64,000 nucleotides of DNA. Origin: Draconibacterium sediminis. GTDB taxonomy: Bacteria; Bacteroidota; Bacteroidia; Bacteroidales; Prolixibacteraceae. The DNA lies in assembly GCF_000949475.1 (NCBI RefSeq), contig NZ_JRHC01000007.1, forward strand, positions 1-64,000, in the 5' to 3' direction. A model generated the notes under the pieces. That model searched no databases. It was not told the DNA's origin and saw only the letters and a program-made list of their open reading frames with translations. Positions 54,827-63,630 of the stretch are shown here, piece after piece (positions within the stretch are counted from its first letter, which is position 1; each line of letters opens with the position of its first letter). Position numbers and translations under genes: made by a program.

Positions 54827-56176
54827 TTATTTATTTCCTATAGCGAACACTGATTTTTGGGTTCTGAAATACAGAACATCGCCACTAATTGCGGGAGAAG
54901 CCATAACCACGTCATTCATTTTATTGTGTTGCAGAATCTCAAAATCCGGCCCTGCCCTAACAACAAATACATCCCCCTGTTCGGAACACAAATACACCTG
55001 CCCGTTAGCGGCCACACCCGAAGCCGTAAAACCACCAACCGATCCAAGGCTCTCTTTATACATCAACTCGCCGGTGCTCGCTTGAAACACACTTAGCGAA
55101 CCATTTCCCTGTAGATTGTATAAATAGCCATCATAAATAAGTGGCGTTTGCATATACGCGCCACCACGTTTTATACTCCAGACTATGCTTTCGTTCTCTG
55201 TTTCATTTTCCCCGAGTGTTATGTCGCCGGTTGCATCGGTTTTAACGGCATAAATTGGCGAATAGCGGCCATGTGCGTTATTAATAAATATCAAATCGTT
55301 GGCAATCACCGGTGTTGGTGTAGGAACATCGCCCCCACCGCTCATTTTCCAAATTTCTTCTCCGGTTTCAAAATCATAACCTCCCATATGTTTCCAGCCG
55401 TTTACCACAACCTGTGTTTTTCCATCTTTCTCAAACACCGTTGGAGAGCTCCAGGTTGAAACTTCCTCACGGGCTGTCTTCCATATTTCTTCCCCGGTAT
55501 TTACTTCGTAGGCAGCCAGAAAACAATCGCCTAAATAATCACATTGAACGATGACTTTATCGTTATGAATTATTGGAGAACTTGAAAATCCCCATTCCAG
55601 TTCGGGAGCATTGTAAGGTCCTGCATTCATTTTATCGAAGTCTTTTTGCCAGACCAAATCACCATTCATGTTGTAGCAGAACAAGCCGTTTGAGCCAAAG
55701 AACACAACAACGTGTTTACCATCGGTTGCCGGTGTACCATCGGCGTGCGATGCTTTTGTATGACGTTTTACCTTGGGAACGCGTTTAGTGGCCAGCTTTT
55801 CCCAAACGATTTTGCCTGAATTTTTATCAAGACAATACAATTTAAATTCATGAACAGATTCATCTTCCACGGCATCGCCATCGCCGTACAAACCTATTTT
55901 TACCTCATTATCACCCGAAGAGCTTACAGCTGTTGAAATGAAAATTTTATCGTCCCAAATTGCCGGGCTGGAATGACCTAAGCCGGGTATCGGAGTTTTC
56001 CAGAGAACGTTATCTCCGGTTTCAACATTCCAGCTACTAACTGTTTTTACATTTTCAACAAAACCTTTGGCAAAAGGTCCGCGAAACGATGGCCATTGAT
56101 TGAGATAATTTTCTTGCGAAGAAGCGGTGAAAACAATACACACCAATAAGAATGCGGTACAAAGTAGTTGTTTCAT
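54827..56176 (-). CDS. PQQ-type beta-propeller secreted protein
   Basis: A 449-residue exported protein (signal peptide 1-20, cut near TASSQ). It has repeated propeller blades of the PQQ/quinoprotein type: WPSFRGPFAKG start, VLWKTPIPGLGHSSPAIW, KIVWEKL, LVWQKDFD, EEIWKTA, EEIWKMSGG and a final YFRTQKSVFAIG. No PQQ-dehydrogenase metal site or heme motif is visible, so a binding or scaffold role (as in BamB-like proteins) or a lost cofactor is possible. It is convergent with the TonB receptor and adjacent to the OmpA-PD40 gene on the same strand. Confidence 0.82.
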   Translation of the reverse strand: MKQLLCTAFLLVCIVFTASSQENYLNQWPSFRGPFAKGFVENVKTVSSWNVETGDNVLWKTPIPGLGHSSPAIWDDKIFISTAVSSSGDNEVKIGLYGDGDAVEDESVHEFKLYCLDKNSGKIVWEKLATKRVPKVKRHTKASHADGTPATDGKHVVVFFGSNGLFCYNMNGDLVWQKDFDKMNAGPYNAPELEWGFSSSPIIHNDKVIVQCDYLGDCFLAAYEVNTGEEIWKTAREEVSTWSSPTVFEKDGKTQVVVNGWKHMGGYDFETGEEIWKMSGGGDVPTPTPVIANDLIFINNAHGRYSPIYAVKTDATGDITLGENETENESIVWSIKRGGAYMQTPLIYDGYLYNLQGNGSLSVFQASTGELMYKESLGSVGGFTASGVAANGQVYLCSEQGDVFVVRAGPDFEILQHNKMNDVVMASPAISGDVLYFRTQKSVFAIGNK

Positions 56177-56248
56177 TTATCAGTTTTTTGGTATACACCA
56201 TAAAATTAGACAAATGAAACAACTAACAAAGGTGGTACCCAAAAAACT

Positions 56249-58165
56249 TTATTTTGCAATAATTTTAATCGTTGTTCTACGGTTTAACCTGCGTCCTTCA
56301 ACTGTTTCGTTGGTAGCTACAGCTTTTGTATCGCCATAACCTTCCGATTGCAAACGACCGCCTGGAATACCATTTTCAACGAGGTAGTCAACCACCGATT
56401 TTGCCCTTAATTTCGAAAGTTCAAGGTTACTTTCCGGATTACCCGAACTATCGGTATGTCCCTGAATTTCGACTTTTAAGCCACCGTTGTTTTTCAAAAA
56501 GTCAACGAGTTTCTGAAGTTCCGGCTCCGACTCGGAAAGAATAGCAAACGAATCGGTTTCGTAATAAATGTTGTGCAAATCCATTTCGGCTCCAACTTCT
56601 ATCGGCTCCAATTCAATATTAAGAATAAAAGGATCAGTTAAGGAATTCTCATCCGCCAAACGCATGGATTGTGAGTAAAACATAAACCCATCTTCCGAAA
56701 CATTAAATGCATAATTGCGTCCAACAGGCAATGCCAGCATAATCTGGCCATTTTCATCGGCCTTTTCGATGCGCGGCTCACTTACAGCTGAATTCAGGTT
56801 AAGCAGTTCGATATCGGCCATAACCGGCTGTTTGCTTGTCTTGTTTGTAACTTTTGCCTTGATGTAAGTAACAGGTCGCGGTTGCAAACCACGATCGAGG
56901 TTAAACGAAAAAATATCAAGCCCGTTATCCGATTCTCTTGCCGACGAGAAATAAGCAATATCACCAATCGAGCTAATAGTCAGGCCCATATCATCTTTGT
57001 AGGTGTTTATCGGGTAGCCCATATTTTTCAGGTTCTCCACCTTTCCGTTTTCGTTTATTTCGGCGGTAAACAAATCAAGTCCTCCCATACCAACATGTGT
57101 ATCGGAAGCAAAGTAAAAGTTATGGTTATTGGCATGAATAAACGGTGAAATCTCATCGCCTGAAGTATTCAGCGCCTCCAAGTTTTCAGGCTTTCCCCAT
57201 TGCGGTGCGCCTTCGGCAGAAAAACCGTTAAAAGCAATTCGCCAAATGTCTTTTTGTCCTTTTCCCCCTGTTCGGTTACTTGAGAAATACAGGAAACGGT
57301 TATCCGACGACAACGAAGGTTGTCCCTCCCAGGACGAAGTGTTTAACGGCGTGCCTGCATTTTTCGGCTCAGTCCACTTTCCTTCAAGCAACCGCGAGAA
57401 ATAAATATCGCAACTTCCCAATCCGTCTTCACGGTTACAGGCGGTAAAGAACAGTATTTTTGAATCGGCCGACAATGTTTGCGCCCCTTCGTTATCTGAT
57501 GTATTTACACCGCTCATTGGCACGGCGTTGTCCCAATTGAATGAATCGATTTCGGCCATAAAAAAGTCTTCCTGTGGCCGGCCACCGTCTTTCATCAATC
57601 GGGTAAACACCAGATGTTTTCCATCTAACGAAGGTGTTGGCCAGTATTCATCGTTGGCGGTGTTTATTTCATCGCCCAAATTAGTGGGTTCAAACGCCAC
57701 GGGATTCTCGATGCTGTTTATGGCAAAACGACAACTGGCTATTTTACAGGCCAAAAGAAACTGTCGTTTCTCCGGGATATTTTTATTTTCTGTATATTTT
57801 TCGTAGAAACTGAGTGCTTCAGAATACATTCCCAGTTTGTAAAAAGCTTCCCCTAGTCTGAAATCGATAAGCGGATTATCATCCAGCTCCACGGCTTTTG
57901 TCAAGTGCTTTATTTCCAGCCGCGATGAGTCGATATCTTTATAAATTTCAGCCAAAAGAAGATGCGCCGGTGCGTACTCCGGATCTTTCTGTAAAATCTT
58001 GTCAGCAGCCTCAATTGCTGCCGGGTAACTATCTTCCACATAGTACTTTCTGGCCTCTTCAAACAGCTTATCTGAACGCTTATTATCTTGTGCCAATGTG
58101 CCAATCCAGCACATTCCACAGATTACTAAAAATAGAATATTTTTTAATCTACTCATTGATAACAT
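56249..58165 (-). CDS. OmpA-family protein with TPR and PD40 propeller
   Basis: A 638-residue outer-membrane/peptidoglycan-binding protein: signal peptide (cut after GTLAQ, near residue 26), TPR repeats (about 30-130), PD40/WD40-like propeller (about 160-410, YWPTPSLDGKHLVFTR, QPSLSSDNRFLYFSSNRTGG), a carboxypeptidase-like beta-sandwich (about 430-510) and a C-terminal OmpA domain (about 525-638). The latter has IQGHTDSSGN and LSKLRAKSVVDYLVENGI, the residues that hold diaminopimelate. This layout is common in Bacteroidota, including some gliding/T9SS-associated proteins. An alternative start three codons in (58156) is possible. Confidence 0.9.
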   Translation of the reverse strand: MLSMSRLKNILFLVICGMCWIGTLAQDNKRSDKLFEEARKYYVEDSYPAAIEAADKILQKDPEYAPAHLLLAEIYKDIDSSRLEIKHLTKAVELDDNPLIDFRLGEAFYKLGMYSEALSFYEKYTENKNIPEKRQFLLACKIASCRFAINSIENPVAFEPTNLGDEINTANDEYWPTPSLDGKHLVFTRLMKDGGRPQEDFFMAEIDSFNWDNAVPMSGVNTSDNEGAQTLSADSKILFFTACNREDGLGSCDIYFSRLLEGKWTEPKNAGTPLNTSSWEGQPSLSSDNRFLYFSSNRTGGKGQKDIWRIAFNGFSAEGAPQWGKPENLEALNTSGDEISPFIHANNHNFYFASDTHVGMGGLDLFTAEINENGKVENLKNMGYPINTYKDDMGLTISSIGDIAYFSSARESDNGLDIFSFNLDRGLQPRPVTYIKAKVTNKTSKQPVMADIELLNLNSAVSEPRIEKADENGQIMLALPVGRNYAFNVSEDGFMFYSQSMRLADENSLTDPFILNIELEPIEVGAEMDLHNIYYETDSFAILSESEPELQKLVDFLKNNGGLKVEIQGHTDSSGNPESNLELSKLRAKSVVDYLVENGIPGGRLQSEGYGDTKAVATNETVEGRRLNRRTTIKIIAK

Positions 58166-58308
58166 ATTACAAATACTTTCGTATAAAAATACAATTTGCG
58201 AAAAATAATAAACGAATGAATTGTTTTATTTATTTTTTTTCTATTTTGCTTTCGTAAATTTAATTATTCTAACAGTTTTACAATTAATGACATTGGTTTG
58301 CTGACGTG

Positions 58309-58494
58309 ATGAAAAAGAAAGTGAACAAAACCCGACACCCCGAATTGGACAAATTCGACCGAAAACAAAAGAAACACGGAGGTTCCCGTGAAAAAAGTTC
58401 AAAACATAAATATTCTATTTACGACGAGTTCGATGAATATGACGATGACGATATGTTAGACTATACTTCTGAATTCGACGACGAAGAAGAATAG
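58309..58494 (+). CDS. Small protein with basic N-terminus and acidic C-terminus
   Basis: A 61-residue protein from the ATG at 58309 (a GTG precedes it by one codon). The first 36 residues are rich in Lys, Arg and His (KKKVNKTRHPE, RKQKKHGGSREKSSKHK). The last 25 are strongly acidic (DEFDEYDDDDMLDYTSEFDDEEE region). No domain is recognised. Similar charged micro-proteins are conserved in Bacteroidota, and the polarity suggests nucleic-acid or ribosome contact, but this is inference. It is a single gene convergent with a thioesterase. Confidence 0.65.
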   Translation: MKKKVNKTRHPELDKFDRKQKKHGGSREKSSKHKYSIYDEFDEYDDDDMLDYTSEFDDEEE

Positions 58495-58545
58495 TCTCCT
58501 TTCATATTAGTTCAACTTTTCTGCACGACAGAGGCTGCAGAACCA

Positions 58546-59028
58546 TTAATCGTAAAAGGCCTCAATACCGGGGTACTGGTAACGTGCTTTGGCTATTTTC
58601 TCAGGAAAAACAAAGTACGAGAGCTCTGCATTTGCACACTCCTCACCGCTACCGTCGTATAACGATGCGCTTATTTTTGCTGTGCGTCCTTCATGCGATA
58701 CCAGTTTTCCTTTTATGGTTACTTCGCCTTTCGAAACTTTCACAGCCTTTAAATAGTTCACTTGCATATCAGTGGTAACGCCTGCAGTTTTTAGTTTCAA
58801 CATAACCACCCACCCACCGATTTCGTCGAGTAGAGTAGCCTGAATTCCACCGTGTAAAACACCAATCCAGCCTTCGTAACTACGCTCCGGCTTCCATTTT
58901 GTAATAATCTCTTCACCATCTTCCCAGAACTCGAGCTGGAGGCCCGCACTGTTGTATGGCGAACAGGCAAAACAATTGTATTCGCCAATGTTCTTAGGAT
59001 CTTTCCAGGGATTTTTGATTTTTTTCAT
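58546..59028 (-). CDS. PaaI-type hotdog thioesterase
   Basis: A 160-residue cytoplasmic hotdog-fold protein. The motif EGWIGVLHGGIQATLLDEIGGW (near residue 50-72) has the HGG(x)2(A/T)xxDE pattern of PaaI/4HBT acyl-CoA thioesterases, the aspartate or glutamate being the nucleophile or base. VQVNYLKAVKVSKGEVTIKGKL then EGRTAKISASLYD complete the fold. The acyl substrate is unknown. Stand-alone gene on minus. Confidence 0.87.
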   Translation of the reverse strand: MKKIKNPWKDPKNIGEYNCFACSPYNSAGLQLEFWEDGEEIITKWKPERSYEGWIGVLHGGIQATLLDEIGGWVVMLKLKTAGVTTDMQVNYLKAVKVSKGEVTIKGKLVSHEGRTAKISASLYDGSGEECANAELSYFVFPEKIAKARYQYPGIEAFYD

Positions 59029-59055
59029 GCTTAATAAATTAACATTTTCAATCTC

Positions 59056-59132
59056 ACCCCCTGTCGCTTCTTCGGCGCTCCTGTCCTCCGTCAGCTGACG
59101 GAGACAATCGGAACGAAGTTACGATAGGGGTT
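59056..59132. repeat. Palindromic intergenic element
   Basis: Contains the perfect 18-bp palindrome ctccgtcagctgacggag (59086..59103) at the centre of a longer imperfect hairpin (acccc...tgtcg near 59056..59066 with cgataggggtt 59122..59132). It lies between the SPFH gene and the thioesterase. It may be a copy of a dispersed REP-like family. Confidence 0.6.
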
Positions 59133-59164
59133 AACAAGTTAGCTTTGATAAAATTTCTTTAACC

Positions 59165-59191
59165 AAAACGAGCCGGTAAATACCAGCTCGC
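59165..59191 (-). terminator. Terminator of the SPFH gene
   Basis: Stem cgagccgg (59169..59176)/ccagctcg (59183..59190) with one G-T pair, flanked by A and T runs so that it can work on both strands. It is 22 bp past the SPFH stop codon. Confidence 0.75.
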
Positions 59192-59212
59192 TTTTTAACT
59201 TATTTAAAGCTT

Positions 59213-60031
59213 CTAATTATTTCCTAAAATAATAGGCAGTCCGTCTTTTCCGCTACCAATCACGATAACTTTCGAATTGGGCGACTCGGCCAGCGATGTT
59301 GTTGCCTCAATACCACGCTGAGTTAAGATAGCATCGGTTAAACTCGCATCAATAATGCGGTTATAATTGGCAATACCTTCAGCCTCAATTCTGCGTCTCT
59401 CTGCTTCTGACTCTTCTCGCTTCAAACGGAATTCGTAGGCTAACGCTTCCTGTTCCTGCTGCAATTTATTTTCAATTGCACCTTTTATCTGAGCGGGTAG
59501 ATTAATCGACCGGATTAACAAAGCACGCATATCAATAAAGTTTGCACTTAATGCTTTTTTTGTTTCTGTAATGATTGTCTGCTCCACTTCTGCCCTTTTT
59601 GTAGAATAAATTTCTTCGGCAGTATAACGACCGGCAACCTGACGTACAGATGACCGAACTTCGGGAATAACCAACACATTGATAAAGTTAACTCCAAACT
59701 GCTCGTGCAAAAATCCAATTTTACTGTACGATGGATTAAAACGTACGGTAACATCCACATTAACAGAAAGTCCGTTTTTGTCGAGCACATCCATTGTTTC
59801 ATCGCGCTGTTGTTCGCGCACATTATATACCTCCAGTTCGTTCCATGGAGCTATAATATGGAATCCCTCACCAAAAATATTATCCTTATCCAAACCAGTG
59901 GTGTAAGGCTTAAAAATTACAGCCTTTTCACCCGGCTTTAATATTTTAAACATGCGGCCGCCAAAAAGCAGCAAAACAATTAACACAACAGCACCCAATA
60001 CCAGGTAAGATGATTTAAAATTGAACTTCAT
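59213..60031 (-). CDS. SPFH/prohibitin-family membrane protein
   Basis: About 272 residues from the ATG at 60031 (a TTG at 60061 would add ten residues). One N-terminal membrane helix (YLVLGAVVLIVLLLFGG, about 8-24) is followed by the SPFH domain (FKILKPGEKAVIFKPYT to about 190, with YNVREQQRDETMDVLDKNGLSVNVDVTVRF) and a coiled region rich in Glu/Arg (LQQEQEALAYEFRLKREESEAERRRIEAEG). It probably forms a large oligomeric cage in the inner membrane that protects or controls proteases. A minus-strand TACATTTG (60066..60059) is a likely -7 box. Confidence 0.92.
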   Translation of the reverse strand: MKFNFKSSYLVLGAVVLIVLLLFGGRMFKILKPGEKAVIFKPYTTGLDKDNIFGEGFHIIAPWNELEVYNVREQQRDETMDVLDKNGLSVNVDVTVRFNPSYSKIGFLHEQFGVNFINVLVIPEVRSSVRQVAGRYTAEEIYSTKRAEVEQTIITETKKALSANFIDMRALLIRSINLPAQIKGAIENKLQQEQEALAYEFRLKREESEAERRRIEAEGIANYNRIIDASLTDAILTQRGIEATTSLAESPNSKVIVIGSGKDGLPIILGNN

Positions 60032-60201
60032 AACCTTTTTTCTTTTTATATGATTAGACAAATGTACAAAGTTTATAGGAGGAGTAGTGCCTAAATTATG
60101 TTTTATTTAAATACCTTGTTCAAAGCATTGTTGGAAGTGTTAATCTTTTAATTTTGGTGTTGAAAAACTCTGGTCAAAAAAAAATAAATTAATATTATTT
60201 C

Positions 60202-61320
60202 ATGAAAAAGCTGCTTTTACTTCTGTTTGCATTTCTGCTGGTATGCAATTCATTTGCACAACAATTTTTCGATACCGACTTTAATACCCGCAAAAAGTAC
60301 ATTATTCTTTGTGATCCCACTGTTAATCGCATAAAAACCATTCAATACTTTACTGAGAACAGTATTCTGAAAGTAAAAAAGAACAAGGTAAAATTTGTTG
60401 GTGTTTATTACGAAAAACAGAAAAGCGATTACACAAAAACGCAAGATTACATCAACGAAAACGGGCTCAATAATTTTTATCTGCACGAAATTACGGGCGA
60501 GCTTAACGAGACAAATTTGTACGAGGAAAACGATGTTACAGCCCAGCTGAAAAAGGTTTTCGATAACTCAATCGGGATTATCTTTTTTGGTGGTGCCGAT
60601 ATTCCTCCGGCCATTTATGGCGAAGAAAATACAAAGTCGGGAGTATACACTCCGGCCCGGCATTATTACGAAGCCACTTTTATGTTTCATTTGCTGGGAG
60701 GCTATCAAAACGAGTCCTTTAAACCCTTCCTTGCCGAGCGGCCCGATTATGTGGTAACAGGGTTTTGCCTGGGCATGCAAACCATGAATGTGGGCACAGG
60801 CGGAACTTTGATCCAGGACATTCCTGCTGAGGTTTATAATGCCGAAACGCCCGAAGAAACCGTTTCCATTGGCCGTGCCAATATGCACCGCAACTACTGG
60901 CAGTTAATTGAAGAAGATTCATTGTTTATGGGCATTAACCTGCACACTATACAATTTACCGACAACCCGTTTTTTGGAGAAACCATAAAAGTGTCGAAAA
61001 AGGCTACACCGCGCATTTACAGCAGTCACCACCAGGCCATCGAAAAGCTGGGGAAAGGTTTGGAAGTAACCTGTTTGTCGCCCGACGGAAAAATTATTGA
61101 AGGAGTTGCGCACAGCACATACCCACATGTTTTTGCCGTACAGTTTCACCCTGAAGTTTCGGCATTGTACGAAGATATGGGGCTGAAGATTTTCCATCCT
61201 GAAGATAAGCCGGCAAGCTACCACGATATCCTCGGAAAATCGAGCATCAAGTTCCATGTAGATTACTGGGACTATATTTCAAAATCGTTTAAAGAAGTAA
61301 AAAAGCCGAAAATGCGTTAA
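60202..61320 (+). CDS. Secreted peptidase C26-type class I glutamine-amidotransferase-fold hydrolase
   Basis: A 372-residue exported protein (signal peptide about 1-19, cut after NSFAQ). The fold of gamma-glutamyl hydrolases (PuuD/C26) is visible: IGIIFFGGADIPPAIYGEE (about 127-145), the nucleophile elbow VVTGFCLGMQTMN (Cys near 190), SSHHQAI (near 275) and the His-Glu pair in AVQFHPEVS (about 313-321). Such enzymes split gamma-glutamyl amide bonds. PuuD is cytoplasmic, so export is unusual. A role in cleaving gamma-glutamyl peptides outside the inner membrane is plausible. It is convergent with ovoA. Confidence 0.85.
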   Translation: MKKLLLLLFAFLLVCNSFAQQFFDTDFNTRKKYIILCDPTVNRIKTIQYFTENSILKVKKNKVKFVGVYYEKQKSDYTKTQDYINENGLNNFYLHEITGELNETNLYEENDVTAQLKKVFDNSIGIIFFGGADIPPAIYGEENTKSGVYTPARHYYEATFMFHLLGGYQNESFKPFLAERPDYVVTGFCLGMQTMNVGTGGTLIQDIPAEVYNAETPEETVSIGRANMHRNYWQLIEEDSLFMGINLHTIQFTDNPFFGETIKVSKKATPRIYSSHHQAIEKLGKGLEVTCLSPDGKIIEGVAHSTYPHVFAVQFHPEVSALYEDMGLKIFHPEDKPASYHDILGKSSIKFHVDYWDYISKSFKEVKKPKMR

Positions 61321-61360
61321 GGGTTTCAACAAAATACTGATATGCCGATTGGCTTAAAAA

Positions 61361-61401
61361 GAGAAGCCCGAAGTTCGATGAAATACTCAAACTCCGGGCT
61401 T
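61361..61401. terminator. Hairpin between convergent C26 and ovoA genes
   Basis: Stem aagcccg (61364..61370)/cgggctt (61395..61401) with a 24-base loop between two converging genes. Flanking A and T tracts are short. Probable shared terminator. Confidence 0.55.
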
Positions 61402-61418
61402 GTCTTTTCCCCGACTCA

Positions 61419-63518
61419 TTATAGCTTTTTCCAAACTGAGATTTCAACCACCGAAATCTCAATATTACGGGATGATATTGCTTTTGCCGCTGTCAGGTTA
61501 ACTGGCTCGTTCACCAATTCAAAATTATCTTGCAGCAGAGCTTTTATGCCTTCAAAGGATGTTACTGGCTCTCCATCCTGCTTAAACGCTCCCAGCCAGT
61601 TTTCGCGTTTTATATTGTTCTTTTCCCAGTCGTAGCCTGAACCCAGAATAAGAATTCCTCCGGCATTTAATCGTTCGTGAATACTTGTCAAAAAATGTTT
61701 CGGATTATATAATTCTTCCAATAAGTTTATGGCTAAAATTACATCGTAGCCACTGTAAATTGGTTTTAGATTGTTGGCATCAGCCTGCATAAATTGCAGG
61801 TTATCTTTCGGATTCAGTCCAAGTTCTGATAATTGCACATCGTTATAATGCACCAACTCACCTTCATCTTTTGTGATATAGCGAACAAAACCCTGCTCCT
61901 GCAAATGAATTGCCATTCGTATAAAACGTGCCGAAAAATCAATAGCTGTTATCTGTTTAAAAGAATCGGACAATTCAAAAGCTGTTCGTCCGGTATCGCA
62001 ATTCAAATCGATCATTTTCAGCGACTTTTGATCACCGGAATATTGTTTGCAGATTTCGGCAATACGTTTTGGAAAATTATCGAAGCCCAAAACCGGCTTT
62101 CCATAATTAAACTCACACGACTGCGCCACTTCCGAATCCGTTTCGTACGAATCATTTCGGATAATCAATGGATTTTCAGACTCCACCAAACGAAATCCGG
62201 CATGCTGATAAAAATGGCGGCGAAAGGCATAACGGGCATGCCAGGTAGCTTCGTTTCCGGTTGAAATCCACGAACCACCTTTAATCATGTTGTGTTTACC
62301 GTCGAAAGTTGGTGTTGAAAAATCGTCGTACAAGGGGTGCACTTTAAACCCTGGATAACCCGTAACCGGCGTTTCGGTCCATTGCCAAACATTTCCGATG
62401 ATATCATAAAAATCACCTTGTTTAAATTGATTTACCGGGCATGGCGATACAAACTGTTCCAAACCAATATTTGCCGCAACAGTTGCAAAATTTGCATCGT
62501 TTATACCGTTTTGTTCCGCCAGTCGATACCACTCCGCTTCGCTTGGCAAACGATATGTTTTTCCGGTTTGTTTGGTTTTCCAGTTGGCAAAAGCTTTTGC
62601 TTCCAGGTAATTCAGTTCAACCGGCCAGTTCCATGGCATTTCAATTTCCTGATCAAAAAGCCTCAAAAAATATTTATCAGTATCTTTTCGCCAAAACAAT
62701 GGAAATTCAGCTTTTTTGTATTGGCACCAGTTCCAGCCTTCCTCAGTCCAGTATTCTTTTGTTTTATACCCACCACCATTAACGAACTCAAGAAACTCAC
62801 CATTTGAGACCAGATACTCCGACGCTTTAAAGGCATCAACCTCAACCTGATGCTCCCCATATTCCACATCCCAACCATAAAATCGGTGATCGTAAGGTTT
62901 TCCGATAAGCACTTCTCCTCCTTCAACGTTTAACATGCGGTTCTCAGGTGCAGCACCCGATTTTTTGCATGGAACGTCGAAAACGTTCGGCTTTAACAGC
63001 TCAAGCGGCAATTGCCTTATCAGCACAGATGAAGTTTCAATATGAATGCGCTCGTGCTCGATTCCCATCATAATAATCCAAAACGGATTCTCCCAGTTTA
63101 TGGGCAAAGTCAGCGGTGTTGAGTCGATTACATCCAGCACCACTTCTTTAACTTTCCGGCGGTATTCAAACACCTCTTTTACGGTAGGCCAGTCATAATT
63201 CGATTCGTTTAAATCGTCCCAACTCATTTCGTCGACTCCAATGGCAAAAATGGATTCGAAATGAGGGTCAATTCGATGATCCAGAATTTTAGCCAGCACC
63301 AGTTTATTGATAAAAAACACAGCGGTATGTCCGTAATAAAATATGAGCGGATGTCTCAACGGATCGGCCCTGCGATAAAAGGCATTGTCGCTTTTCAGAT
63401 GCTCATAAAGTTTTTCATCCAGAGCATATGTTTTTAGAAAATAGTCGCGGATTTCTGCCTTTTTTTGTTTGGCATCTCCGTTAATTAAATCGGTTGTATG
63501 GGTTATCAAATTGTTCAT
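61419..63518 (-). CDS. ovoA: Bifunctional 5-histidylcysteine sulfoxide synthase and N-methyltransferase (ovothiol biosynthesis)
   Basis: A 699-residue enzyme of OvoA type: N-terminal DinB-like iron domain (about 1-165) with FYYGHTAVFF and EHERIHIETSS supplying the three-histidine iron site, FGE-sulfatase-like domain (about 190-430, VEGGEVLIG, YRLPSEAEWYRLAE, GNVWQWTETP, MIKGGSWIS, ARYAFRRHFYQHAGFRLV) and C-terminal SAM methyltransferase (about 465-699, MIDLNCDTGRTAFELSD, MQADANNL). It joins cysteine to the histidine ring and later methylates, giving the redox thiol ovothiol. A separate lyase (OvoB) is not seen here. Length agrees with known bifunctional OvoA. Confidence 0.9.
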   Translation of the reverse strand: MNNLITHTTDLINGDAKQKKAEIRDYFLKTYALDEKLYEHLKSDNAFYRRADPLRHPLIFYYGHTAVFFINKLVLAKILDHRIDPHFESIFAIGVDEMSWDDLNESNYDWPTVKEVFEYRRKVKEVVLDVIDSTPLTLPINWENPFWIIMMGIEHERIHIETSSVLIRQLPLELLKPNVFDVPCKKSGAAPENRMLNVEGGEVLIGKPYDHRFYGWDVEYGEHQVEVDAFKASEYLVSNGEFLEFVNGGGYKTKEYWTEEGWNWCQYKKAEFPLFWRKDTDKYFLRLFDQEIEMPWNWPVELNYLEAKAFANWKTKQTGKTYRLPSEAEWYRLAEQNGINDANFATVAANIGLEQFVSPCPVNQFKQGDFYDIIGNVWQWTETPVTGYPGFKVHPLYDDFSTPTFDGKHNMIKGGSWISTGNEATWHARYAFRRHFYQHAGFRLVESENPLIIRNDSYETDSEVAQSCEFNYGKPVLGFDNFPKRIAEICKQYSGDQKSLKMIDLNCDTGRTAFELSDSFKQITAIDFSARFIRMAIHLQEQGFVRYITKDEGELVHYNDVQLSELGLNPKDNLQFMQADANNLKPIYSGYDVILAINLLEELYNPKHFLTSIHERLNAGGILILGSGYDWEKNNIKRENWLGAFKQDGEPVTSFEGIKALLQDNFELVNEPVNLTAAKAISSRNIEISVVEISVWKKL

Positions 63519-63630
63519 AATTTACTCTATCCTTGAGAATCGGGTTTCAAAATAGTAACGAATATAATCAGCATATAGCAAATCAACGATTATAATTGTT
63601 TAAGTTATTGATAAATATTGAGTCGGAAAA

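Noticed and set aside
58152..58175. Possible fourth FadR-type operator before the OmpA-PD40 gene
   Set aside because: ACATATTACAAATA matches the right half of the sites, but the left half reads TGATA and breaks the dyad. In AT-rich DNA this is weak.
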